DNA of 64,000 bases from the NCBI GenBank assembly GCA_001897855.1, contig MKUO01000008.1, positions 62,001 to 126,000 on the forward strand. The letters are read 5' to 3'. Below, piece by piece: positions 34,779 through 43,324 of this stretch. This DNA is from Bacteroidetes bacterium 43-93 (GTDB lineage: Bacteria > Bacteroidota > Bacteroidia > Chitinophagales > Chitinophagaceae). The notes under the pieces were generated by a model that made no database searches, was not told where the DNA came from, and was given only the letters and a program-made list of their open reading frames with translations. A program made the translations under genes and the position numbers. Numbering within the stretch: the stretch's first letter is position 1; each line of letters opens with the position of its first letter.

Positions 34779-34958
34779 TTAATTGCCCTGGTCATTCTTA
34801 CTCTTAGTATTAGCTTTAATGCCCTGCTTGTTATTGTGATCGTGGTAACCTGATTCTTTCTCTTTGCGGCTGTCCAGGTTATCGCGTATCTCGGGTTTCG
34901 GCGTATTTACATGGCCCTGTTTACTTTGCGAATTGTTTTCATTTCTTGACCCTTTCAT
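34779..34958 (-). CDS. Small hydrophilic conserved-type protein (59 aa)
   Basis: A 59-aa ORF below usual length cut-offs. The product is highly charged, Asn/Lys/Gln-rich and has no hydrophobic segment. Its centre reads PKPEIRDNLDSRKEKES, which resembles a motif I recall from small uncharacterised Bacteroidota proteins (PEIRDNLDSR). It sits between a terminator at 34735-34769 and the porin-like gene, in a gap that otherwise holds nothing. Probably real and intrinsically disordered; function unknown. Confidence 0.6.
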   Translation of the reverse strand: MKGSRNENNSQSKQGHVNTPKPEIRDNLDSRKEKESGYHDHNNKQGIKANTKSKNDQGN

Positions 34959-35006
34959 AACTTATAGTTTTATAGGTAGAAGCTAAAATATTGTACCCCC
35001 AATAGA

Positions 35007-35708
35007 TTATCTATAATAATAGTCTTCCTCACCCTTGTATATATTAAATGGTATCTGTATCGTAAACAGAAACTGCAGCAATTTTCCTTGCAGCATGTAA
35101 TCTTTTGTAGCGGAGCCGCTTTCCACTGTATATTTAAAAGGATCAGGAAATATATTGGTTGGGGTGTATAAGCACCTGAAATTAACCGTAGCGGGAACAA
35201 TAAGCCGCAGCTTATATTCTACACCTGCGCCGCAAACAACCACCCAATGTTTGGAGTTATAGTCGTTTCGGATGCTGTAAGAGCCGAGGTTGTCTTTTGC
35301 TACAAGATCATTAAAATCATAAAATGCCGCCCCAAGCTGAATGAAAGGCATAACATAGTGCTCTTCGTCCAGCGGCAGGTACAACCCGCTACCAAGCGTA
35401 AGCATAGACCTTACTTGCTGGTATTGTATTCTGTAGCTGGTATTGGCAGTATGCAGGCCAATTTTGCTCATACCCAGGGATGCATCAGCCATCACGGCAA
35501 AGCTGGTGTGTGGCCTGAAGCGTATACCTGCAACGAACTGTGCGCTCGACGATAACAGAGAGGTGGTGATATCTTTTGTTATAGTTCTGTTTCTAATGAA
35601 ATTATCTGCACCTATGCCTGCACCAATATATCCTGCTAATACCTGGCTATAACTCTTTATGGATATACTGCAAAGTATAATGAATGACAATGCGGCCTTG
35701 AATTTCAT
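35007..35708 (-). CDS. Outer-membrane beta-barrel (porin-like) protein
   Basis: A 233-aa exported protein. The signal peptide ends about residue 21 (SIKSYSQ). The mature part has alternating amphipathic strands (VLAGYIGAGIGADNF, AQFVAGIRFRPHTSFAVMAD, FIQLGAAFYDFNDL, WVVVCGAGVEYKLRLI), as expected of a small 8-10-strand barrel of the OmpW/outer-membrane-protein-beta-brl type. No specific family identified. It is followed on the same strand, after a 48-nt gap, by the 59-aa gene and lies downstream of dnaK behind a terminator. Confidence 0.7.
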   Translation of the reverse strand: MKFKAALSFIILCSISIKSYSQVLAGYIGAGIGADNFIRNRTITKDITTSLLSSSAQFVAGIRFRPHTSFAVMADASLGMSKIGLHTANTSYRIQYQQVRSMLTLGSGLYLPLDEEHYVMPFIQLGAAFYDFNDLVAKDNLGSYSIRNDYNSKHWVVVCGAGVEYKLRLIVPATVNFRCLYTPTNIFPDPFKYTVESGSATKDYMLQGKLLQFLFTIQIPFNIYKGEEDYYYR

Positions 35709-35747
35709 CTGCTGTTAAACGGATTTTACAGAGATTTATTTTGCCTC

Positions 35748-35790
35748 AATAAAAAATGGCCAACCCAAAGGTCAGCCATTTTTATTTTGA
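35748..35790. terminator. Terminator after dnaK
   Basis: Stem AAAATGGC / GCCATTTT with inner ACC/GGT pairing; T-rich on both strands (TTTTTATTTT on +, TTTTTTATT on minus). It separates dnaK from the porin-like gene. Confidence 0.8.
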
Positions 35791-35803
35791 CTAAAGTGTA
35801 GTC

Positions 35804-37711
<1,908 letters not shown>

Positions 37712-37785
37712 TTAATTACGTTGTTAATTCAGTTGTTAAAGAATTATTGGCAATAGATATGCCACGACCAATAAATCGGTAATAA

Positions 37786-37810
37786 TGTCAGAAAGCCTGT
37801 CAAACTGAAA
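37786..37810 (-). promoter_or_regulatory. Candidate regulatory element upstream of dnaK
   Basis: Two TGTCA words 12 bp apart (37786-37790 and 37798-37802) with flanking AGAAAG / AACTGAAA. The minus-strand reading contains CAGTTTGACAGG and TCTGACATTATTACCG. This may be part of a heat-shock promoter; no known operator (CIRCE, sigma-32) fits. Confidence 0.25.
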
Positions 37811-37842
37811 TAAGAATGCCTTAATGAGCTAACATTAAGGCA
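37811..37842 (-). terminator. Terminator of the lipoprotein gene upstream of dnaK
   Basis: Perfect 10-bp stem TGCCTTAATG / CATTAAGGCA with a 6-nt loop, followed on the minus strand by TTCTTATTT. The hairpin is strong; the U tract is interrupted. Confidence 0.65.
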
Positions 37843-37878
37843 TAATAAATATATTGTTTATGATAATTTGGCAAGTGA

Positions 37879-38967
37879 CTATCTCGGCTGGAAGCCCATA
37901 TCTGCCGTAATAGGATTAACCCTCATAGAATCAATGGTTTGGTTATTAACCCAGGCATTTTCATAAATAGCAATAGCGCGAGAACCCACCATACCATATA
38001 CATTAGGCCCCTTCAGGTTGGTGTATATGGGTTTTATCTGGTCTCCCAGCAGTCCGCCATTCTGGGCTGCGTTCACCTGCTGATAGTTATATAGTTCTGT
38101 GCTGCCGCAGTATATCATTACCCTTGCACTATCCATATAGCGCAAAGTGTTTGCCGGTGCTGCACCTAGTTCGTTTTTCAGGAAGGTGTAAAAATTGCTG
38201 TTGTAGGTACTAAGGCTGAAAGATTTGAACTGCTCGGTAATCTGTGTGGCGAAATCATAATCTACATATATATCCTTAGTGGTATTGGCAGCTTCATTTT
38301 TTTCGATCACATGAAAACGGATAACACCTTCTAACCATTGTCCGTATTTAGGTGTACTGCCAATAATGTTATAGGACTGCTTATACTGTGTTTTTGAAAA
38401 ATCGATCGTGTAGCCCGCTCTCATAAAATCCGGGACATAGAAATTACCATTGGCAGTATTTTTTTCGGGGTTGGCATTTACCACACCTATAACGTCCGAA
38501 GAGTCTTTTTCACCTGTTACCGGGTTATTGATAACAAGGCGATATTGGTATGCTGGATCGAAAGTTTTGCCAACCGGGAACTTGAGTTTATAACCATTGT
38601 TAGGCGATGTAAAGAATCCCTGGTTGCCTGCCGGATCTTTCTGAAAGCCCTCCAGGTTCATGTCTACTTTGTTAAGCGGATATGTAGCCCTGATGTTACC
38701 TGAATTGTCCAGCTCCTGCATCGTAACGTCGAGTGTAGGATAAAAGCTGGAATCAGGATTTTGTGCCATTGTGATAGCGCTCTTATTCTCATCCAGGAAA
38801 GCTTTTTGAATGCGTACATAATGTGCCGTGTCATTCATATTGAATATGGCATACACGAAAGTTATGTTTTTATAGGGAGCGTCAACCTTAAAGTCGTCTT
38901 TACAGGATGTTATCGCTATGGCGCTCAGCAGGCCCATAGCAATCAGCATTTTTCTCATAGATATCAT
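37879..38967 (-). CDS. Hypothetical outer-membrane/periplasmic lipoprotein
   Basis: A 362-aa lipoprotein with signal LLSAIAITSCKDD; the lipidated Cys is residue 22 from the first ATG (19 from a second ATG three codons on). The mature part has several beta-strand-like blocks (YRLVINNPVTGEKDSSDVIG, VIRFHVIEKNEAAN) and an Asn/Thr/Pro-rich composition. It resembles the uncharacterised multi-strand lipoproteins frequent in Bacteroidota. No enzyme motif found. Lies upstream of dnaK on the same strand but a hairpin terminator separates them. Confidence 0.7.
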   Translation of the reverse strand: MISMRKMLIAMGLLSAIAITSCKDDFKVDAPYKNITFVYAIFNMNDTAHYVRIQKAFLDENKSAITMAQNPDSSFYPTLDVTMQELDNSGNIRATYPLNKVDMNLEGFQKDPAGNQGFFTSPNNGYKLKFPVGKTFDPAYQYRLVINNPVTGEKDSSDVIGVVNANPEKNTANGNFYVPDFMRAGYTIDFSKTQYKQSYNIIGSTPKYGQWLEGVIRFHVIEKNEAANTTKDIYVDYDFATQITEQFKSFSLSTYNSNFYTFLKNELGAAPANTLRYMDSARVMIYCGSTELYNYQQVNAAQNGGLLGDQIKPIYTNLKGPNVYGMVGSRAIAIYENAWVNNQTIDSMRVNPITADMGFQPR

Positions 38968-39094
38968 TATGGAACTAAGGTGACAAAGATAGGTGTTTAC
39001 AGATAAGTTTACTTACCAATAGATTTTATGATATATAGTTGACAATCCAGGTACCTGTTTTTATTCGTATTTTGCAGTCAGTATCAAAAAAGAC

Positions 39095-39376
39095 ATGGGC
39101 AGCTATAGTATAGGAGAAGCTTTAAACCTGTTAATGAAGCAGTCGGGATGGAAATCTAAGGTTACCGAAGTGCGTTTGCGCGATGAATGGGAACAGATTG
39201 CCGGGAAAGCCGTATCTAAGTACACTCGTAACCTGATATTGGACGGAGGTACCCTTATTATATATACAGATGTTGCGCCGCTAAAGCAGGAATTACTGCT
39301 TGCCAAAGAGCAATTGAAAGCTACTATTAATGAGTATTTCGGCGAACGTATTGTTTCCGATATTCATGTTCGTTGA
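39095..39376 (+). CDS. DUF721 (DciA-like) domain protein
   Basis: A 93-aa protein covering a full DUF721 domain (SIGEALNLLMKQSGWKSKV, LRDEWEQIAGKAVSKYTRNL, LIIYTDVAPLKQELLLAKEQL). Larger DUF721 proteins (DciA) recruit the replicative helicase in bacteria lacking DnaC/DnaI. Bacteroidota versions are short, as here, and their role is not settled. The stop codon directly abuts the stop of the convergent HAD gene. A TATTTTG 7-mer 20 nt upstream may be its -7 element. Confidence 0.85.
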   Translation: MGSYSIGEALNLLMKQSGWKSKVTEVRLRDEWEQIAGKAVSKYTRNLILDGGTLIIYTDVAPLKQELLLAKEQLKATINEYFGERIVSDIHVR

Positions 39377-40075
39377 TCAGAAAATCCCGATCAATTCTTT
39401 CAGATCTTTGATTTCATAGGTAGGTTTATGAGTATGTATCACGCCACCGGGGTTGTAAAACACCTGGTCCCATCCTGCGTAGAAAGCACCGAGGATATCA
39501 ATATCCAGAGCGTCGCCTATCATGATACTATCTTCTATTGCAGCACCCGTAGCATTCAATGCAAAGTTGAATATGCCGGACTGCGGCTTCATACTCATAC
39601 TTTTTTCTGATGTGATCACCTCTTTGAAATATCCTGCAATGCCGGAATAATGCAGTTTCTGCCATTGTGTGGCTTCAAAACCGTTTGTAATTAAGTGCAA
39701 TTCATACTTGCCCTTGCAGTATTCCAATACATCCTTGGCATTAGGCGTCAAGCGGTTTTGATTGGGTAGTATCTCCAGGTAAGCTTCGCTTAGCTCGTGT
39801 GCGAGAGCGGTATCTCCTATTTTAAAATCGAGCAGGGTGAGCCAAAAACGTTTCCAGCGCAGTTCTTCTCTTTTGATATACCCGTTTCTGAAGCGTGACC
39901 ATAACTTTTCGTTATGCACATTGTAAACTTCTGCGAAATCTGCAAAAGAAGGGATACCAACGGATGGCAGATCATATTCTTCAAACACTTGTTGCAGGGC
40001 ATAATTAGAGTTAGCTTCAAAATCCCAAAGTGTATGATCCAGGTCAAAGAATAGATGCTTATACGTTTTGCTCAT
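39377..40075 (-). CDS. HAD phosphatase, YjjG-type noncanonical pyrimidine nucleotidase
   Basis: A 232-aa HAD hydrolase with the nucleophile motif LFFDLDHTLWDFE near residue 9 (DxDxT), LITNGFEATQW (motif II), KSMSMKPQSGIF with Lys (motif III) and MIGDALDIDILGA (motif IV). Length and the LTPNAKDVLEYCKGKYELHLITNG region match the YjjG family, which dephosphorylates pyrimidine and modified nucleoside monophosphates. The only odd feature is the directly abutting stop of the + strand gene (the hexamer TGATCA holds both stops). Confidence 0.85.
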   Translation of the reverse strand: MSKTYKHLFFDLDHTLWDFEANSNYALQQVFEEYDLPSVGIPSFADFAEVYNVHNEKLWSRFRNGYIKREELRWKRFWLTLLDFKIGDTALAHELSEAYLEILPNQNRLTPNAKDVLEYCKGKYELHLITNGFEATQWQKLHYSGIAGYFKEVITSEKSMSMKPQSGIFNFALNATGAAIEDSIMIGDALDIDILGAFYAGWDQVFYNPGGVIHTHKPTYEIKDLKELIGIF

Positions 40076-40095
40076 TGCTACTTACTGATTATAAA

Positions 40096-40129
40096 TATAA
40101 AAAAGCCGACCCCTTGCAGGAACGGCTTT
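40096..40129 (-). terminator. Terminator of the bamD-rpoZ operon
   Basis: Stem AAAGCCG / CGGCTTT with a 14-nt loop, followed on the minus strand by TTTTTATATT. It lies 24 nt after the rpoZ stop. Confidence 0.8.
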
Positions 40130-40152
40130 CTATCTGCTTACGCAGTAAATAA

Positions 40153-40473
40153 TTATTTCTTCCTGTAATAGATCTTATCGTCGAAGAATTCGTTGGCAGC
40201 CTGTAATGCAGGGTTAGCCATACGCTCATATATACGGGAGATTTCTATTTGCTCTTTATTTTCGTGGATCTCTTCCAGGGTATCTGCATGGCTGGAGAAC
40301 TCATCCAGTTTGCGGTGCAGTTCCTCCTTCATAGTAACAGAAATCTGGTTTGCACGCCTGGCCATCACCACGATAGATTCGTACAGATTGCCTGTTTTGT
40401 TCTTGATCGCTATTACATCGCGTGTTTCCACAAGCGGGTTCACAGCGGCCATAGCTCTTTTATTTGTGCTCAT
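40153..40473 (-). CDS. rpoZ: RNA polymerase omega-like subunit (Bacteroidetes RpoZ)
   Basis: A 106-aa protein of the divergent Bacteroidota omega family. The helical core VNPLVETRDVIAIKNKTGNLYESIVVMARRA corresponds to the omega fold (given here as ETRDVIAIKNKTGNLYESI and VVMARRANQISVTMKEEL). In this phylum the gene sits directly after bamD, exactly as here, with a 14-nt overlap, which strengthens the call. It would stabilise RNA polymerase assembly. Co-transcribed with bamD and followed by a terminator. Confidence 0.75.
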   Translation of the reverse strand: MSTNKRAMAAVNPLVETRDVIAIKNKTGNLYESIVVMARRANQISVTMKEELHRKLDEFSSHADTLEEIHENKEQIEISRIYERMANPALQAANEFFDDKIYYRKK

Positions 40474-41275
40474 TTCTCAGTTTTTTAATGTTGTTGTCGG
40501 ATAAGGTATAATACTTTTCCGCGTCGCGAAGATACTTAGAATTTGGATAACCGTCAACTAGTTCCTGGTAAGCGTTCACCGCATTGGCATAACGCTCCTC
40601 CTGTTTGTCCTTAATACTTTCCTCTGCGTACTTATAAAAGGACTTCACGATCATATATTGATAAAAATCAGAATTTGTAGATTCCGGGTAGTTTCGCTGC
40701 ACCTGTTTGAATGCTACACTGGCGGCTTTATACTGTCCTATATTAAAATACAGCTTAGCTGCATTGGCATCTTTGGTCTCCAGTTTAGCCCTGCATTCAT
40801 CTATATATTTATTAGCATCCGCAGTTCTTTTAGAATCAGGATGGGTATTAATATAGTTCTGTAGCGCTTCCATGGCCCTTTCGGTATTTGTAGGATCCAG
40901 GGATGGTTTGGGAGACAGCTTGTACAGGCAGTAGCAATACAAAAATTCAACTTCATCGGCATCCTTGCTGTTAGGGAAGCTTTCAGCAAAATTTTTAAAG
41001 TGGTAAGATGCAGATAGATAATCCTTCATATTATAGAAGGTATAAGCATATCTGTAATACATTGGCTCATAGTTCCGGGTATTTTTCATCACCGGTGCCA
41101 GTGTTTCATATAGCGAGTTGGCATGTTGCCACTGTTTCTTTTCGTAAAACTCATTGGCTTTGGCCAGCCTGTAATTTACGTCCTTGCTTTTCATAGCTTT
41201 TTCGTAGCCCGAACAGGCACTAAGCAGGGTGAAAGCAATTAATATTATGAATGAATTTCTAAAATTGGCAAGCAT
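40460..41275 (-). CDS. bamD: Outer-membrane assembly lipoprotein BamD
   Basis: A 271-aa lipoprotein with lipidated Cys21 (LLSACSGYEK). Tetratricopeptide-like helical repeats follow (YRLAKANEFYEKKQWQHAN, YRYAYTFYNMKDYLSASYHF, DADEVEFLYCYCLYKLSPKPS, AAKLYFNIGQYKAASVAFKQ). BamD is the essential partner of BamA in outer-membrane protein insertion. Overlaps rpoZ by 14 nt. A TATTTTTG -7 element ends 9 nt before the start, so the transcript would be nearly leaderless. Divergent from mraZ over 284 nt. Confidence 0.9.
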   Translation of the reverse strand: MLANFRNSFIILIAFTLLSACSGYEKAMKSKDVNYRLAKANEFYEKKQWQHANSLYETLAPVMKNTRNYEPMYYRYAYTFYNMKDYLSASYHFKNFAESFPNSKDADEVEFLYCYCLYKLSPKPSLDPTNTERAMEALQNYINTHPDSKRTADANKYIDECRAKLETKDANAAKLYFNIGQYKAASVAFKQVQRNYPESTNSDFYQYMIVKSFYKYAEESIKDKQEERYANAVNAYQELVDGYPNSKYLRDAEKYYTLSDNNIKKLRNEHK

Positions 41276-41283
41276 AAGGTGCG

Positions 41284-41291
41284 CAAAAATA
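41284..41291 (-). promoter_or_regulatory. -7 element (TATTTTTG) for bamD
   Basis: Exact TAnnTTTG on the minus strand, 9 nt before the ATG. Predicted start near 41279 would leave only a few untranslated bases. No -33 TTG at the standard spacing. Confidence 0.4.
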
Positions 41292-41364
41292 GCGAATCTA
41301 TCAATCTTTCATATCGGGGCAATGTAAAACTCTGTTAAAACCCCTTTTTACAGCTATTTCACAA

Positions 41365-41476
41365 GATATCCACATAGTTTCACAGGTTTTCAACATGCCT
41401 TTTTCAACATCGTGCGGATAACGCGCTGAAACACTTACCTGGTAAGGTTTTCAGGTATATATATATCTGTGGAAAA
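41365..41476. other. AT-rich bamD-mraZ gap with DnaA-box-like sequences
   Basis: ATATCCACA at 41365-41373 (one mismatch from TTATCCACA) and TGTGGAAAA at 41468-41476 (reverse complement TTTTCCACA, matching TTWTNCACA). A TATATATATAT tract lies close by at 41456-41466. Two boxes are too few to call an origin; they may be chance or DnaA regulation. Confidence 0.25.
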
Positions 41477-41494
41477 ATATGATCTCTTTAATTC

Positions 41495-41544
41495 ATGGAT
41501 AATAGTGGTAGAAAGTGTTATTTTGTGGGAGAAAAGGTAAAAAT
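41495..41544 (+). promoter_or_regulatory. Candidate MraZ operator: five 10-bp repeats
   Basis: Five consecutive 10-mers in register: ATGGATAATA, GTGGTAGAAA, GTGTTATTTT, GTGGGAGAAA, AGGTAAAAAT, ending 15 nt before the mraZ ATG. TGG-containing repeats with 10-bp spacing are the known MraZ binding pattern upstream of the dcw operon. Each repeat presents the same helix face, fitting the ring-shaped MraZ oligomer. Autoregulation is inferred. Confidence 0.6.
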
Positions 41545-41559
41545 CTCCCGTTTTTTAGA

Positions 41560-42030
41560 ATGCTCAGTTTCATCGGTGAATATGAAGTTGCGATTGATGC
41601 CAAAGGCCGCTTTCTGCTGCCTGCGGGTCTCCGCAAGCAATTGCCCGAAGGGATGGCTGACCGTTTTGTAATAAACAGGGGGTTTGAGAACTGCCTGACC
41701 ATGAATACCGAGGAAAGTTGGAATGAGCTGGCTGAAAAGGTGAATAAGCTCAACGACTTCAATCCAAAGGTGAGGGAATTCAAGAGGCTGTTCATGAATG
41801 GCGCTACAAAAGTGGAGTTGGATACTGCGGGTCGCATACTGTTGCCGAAACCCTTGCAGGAATATGCAGGCATTAAAAAAGACATGATACTATCTGCTCA
41901 GGGTAACAAAATTGAGTTGTGGGATAAAGATACGTATTACGAGTATATACGCCAGCATGCGGCAGGCTTTAGCGATCTGGCTGCAGAAGTGGCGGGTGGT
42001 GGTTTTATTAATCCGTTTGAAAGCCTGTAA
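41560..42030 (+). CDS. mraZ: Transcriptional regulator MraZ
   Basis: A 156-aa protein with two SpoVT/AbrB-type swapped-hairpin domains. The first motif is GEYEVAIDAKGRFLLPAGLR and the second is VELDTAGRILLPKPLQEY. MraZ is a DNA-binding repressor of the dcw operon it starts. The ATG at 41560 begins MLSFIGEYE as in the family; an upstream in-frame GTG would start inside the operator repeats. First gene of the cell-division and wall cluster, 2 nt before rsmH. Confidence 0.93.
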   Translation: MLSFIGEYEVAIDAKGRFLLPAGLRKQLPEGMADRFVINRGFENCLTMNTEESWNELAEKVNKLNDFNPKVREFKRLFMNGATKVELDTAGRILLPKPLQEYAGIKKDMILSAQGNKIELWDKDTYYEYIRQHAAGFSDLAAEVAGGGFINPFESL

Positions 42031-42032
42031 GG

Positions 42033-42947
42033 ATGAGCGCAGCGGATTTTTATCATACTACGGTTCTTTTAAAAGAGGCAGTGGATGGGTTGGATGTGAA
42101 AGCGGATGGTGTGTATGTGGATGCAACCTTTGGTGGCGGCGGGCATAGCAGGGAGATACTGAGCAGGCTGGGTGCTGATGGCAAGCTGCTTTCGTTTGAT
42201 CACGATGCAGACGCATGGAGAAATAAACCTGATGATGCCCGTTTGATCCCGGTGCAGGAGAATTTCAGGTACATGCGCCGTTTTTTAAGGTTGCATGGCT
42301 ATCCGCAGGTAGATGGCATCCTGGCGGATCTAGGTGTAAGTTCTTTTCAGTTTGATACGGCAGAGCGTGGATTTTCTACCCGGTTTGATGGGCCGCTGGA
42401 TATGAGGATGGATAAGCGCCTGGAGATGACCGCGGCAGATGTATTGATGGACTATTCAGAAGCGCAACTGCACAAGATGTTTGAGCAATATGGCGAAGTG
42501 CGAAACTCGAAACAGCTGGCAAAACATATCGCGGCAAACAGGAGTAGGGGTGGGCTGAGTACTATTGATACATTCAAGGCAATGATAGCCCCGGTGATGA
42601 AAGGCTTGCCTAATAAATACCTGGCGCAGGTGTTCCAGGCGCTGAGGATAGAGGTGAATGATGAGATGGGTGCTTTGAAGGACTTCCTGGAGCAGGCCGC
42701 TCAGAGTCTGAAGCCCGGTGGCAGGTTGAGTGTGATCACCTTCCATTCATTGGAGGACAGGTTGGTGAAGCAGTTTATGAAAAAAGGAACCTGGCAGGAA
42801 GATGAGGTGGATGTATTTGGCAGATCGTCAGTGGAAGCGGTAATGAAACCAGTAAGTAACAAACCTGTCGAACCAACAGAAGCAGAAATAAAAAATAACC
42901 CCCGTGCACGCAGTGCGCGATTAAGAATAGCAGAGAAGATAGCATGA
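42033..42947 (+). CDS. rsmH: 16S rRNA (cytosine(1402)-N4)-methyltransferase RsmH
   Basis: A 304-aa SAM-dependent methyltransferase (MraW). SAM-binding motif VYVDATFGGGGHSREIL, then LADLGVSSFQFDTAERGFS and RFDGPLDMRMD. The C-terminal catalytic block is FHSLEDRLVKQFMKKGTW, with RARSARLRIAEK at the end. It adds N4-methylation to C1402 of 16S rRNA at the P site. Second gene of the dcw operon; its stop overlaps the ftsL start by 4 nt. Interestingly the first residues MSAAD are repeated at the start of ftsL. Confidence 0.95.
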   Translation: MSAADFYHTTVLLKEAVDGLDVKADGVYVDATFGGGGHSREILSRLGADGKLLSFDHDADAWRNKPDDARLIPVQENFRYMRRFLRLHGYPQVDGILADLGVSSFQFDTAERGFSTRFDGPLDMRMDKRLEMTAADVLMDYSEAQLHKMFEQYGEVRNSKQLAKHIAANRSRGGLSTIDTFKAMIAPVMKGLPNKYLAQVFQALRIEVNDEMGALKDFLEQAAQSLKPGGRLSVITFHSLEDRLVKQFMKKGTWQEDEVDVFGRSSVEAVMKPVSNKPVEPTEAEIKNNPRARSARLRIAEKIA

Positions 42948-43324
42948 GCGCAGCAGACACACATATAGTGCAGGAGCAGGATGTAACACCTGCACAGCGC
43001 GTAAGGAATGACTGGAGGACCCTGGTGGAGAAGGTGTCTTATAAAGCTATCGTCAACAATATCCCTTTTCTTGCTTTTATAGCAATGCTTTGTGTGTTGT
43101 ACATAAACAATACCCAGCAATCTGTTGCGATCCAGAGGGAGATCAACAAACAAAATAAGATACTGAAAGAATTACGATGGAAATACATGGATATAAAAAG
43201 CCAATTGATGAACGCGAGGATGGAAACGGAAGTGATCAAGCGGTCAATGGTAATTGGTTTAAAGCCTATGTCGTTACCTGCGTATACCATACAAGAAGAT
43301 AGTATCAGCTCAACCCAAAAATAG
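42944..43324 (+). CDS. ftsL: Cell division protein FtsL (Bacteroidetes type)
   Basis: A 126-aa bitopic membrane protein in the ftsL position of the dcw cluster. It has a cytoplasmic N-terminus, one membrane helix (about residues 40-56, IPFLAFIAMLCVLYINN) and a periplasmic coiled coil (about 62-105, REINKQNKILKELRWKYMDI). FtsL scaffolds FtsB/FtsQ and activates FtsI/FtsW. Sequence conservation in this family is low, so synteny and topology carry the call. Overlaps rsmH by 4 nt and ftsI by 1 nt. Confidence 0.85.
   Translation: MSAADTHIVQEQDVTPAQRVRNDWRTLVEKVSYKAIVNNIPFLAFIAMLCVLYINNTQQSVAIQREINKQNKILKELRWKYMDIKSQLMNARMETEVIKRSMVIGLKPMSLPAYTIQEDSISSTQK

Noticed and set aside
34770-35006. Possible non-coding RNA downstream of phhA
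   Set aside because: The 59-aa minus-strand ORF and shared terminator explain the region better; no structured RNA signature seen.
39374-39379. TGATCA shared by two convergent stop codons (DUF721 and HAD genes)
   Set aside because: A tidy coincidence of compact packing; no evidence for regulatory meaning.
41515-41559. Extended MraZ start at a GTG (15 extra residues)
   Set aside because: It lies inside the 10-bp operator repeats; MLSFIGEYE at 41560 is the family start.
42033-42958. Repeated ATGAGCGCAGC at the rsmH and ftsL starts (both begin MSAAD)
   Set aside because: Short and explainable by chance or local duplication; not enough to infer translational coupling beyond the 4-nt overlap.
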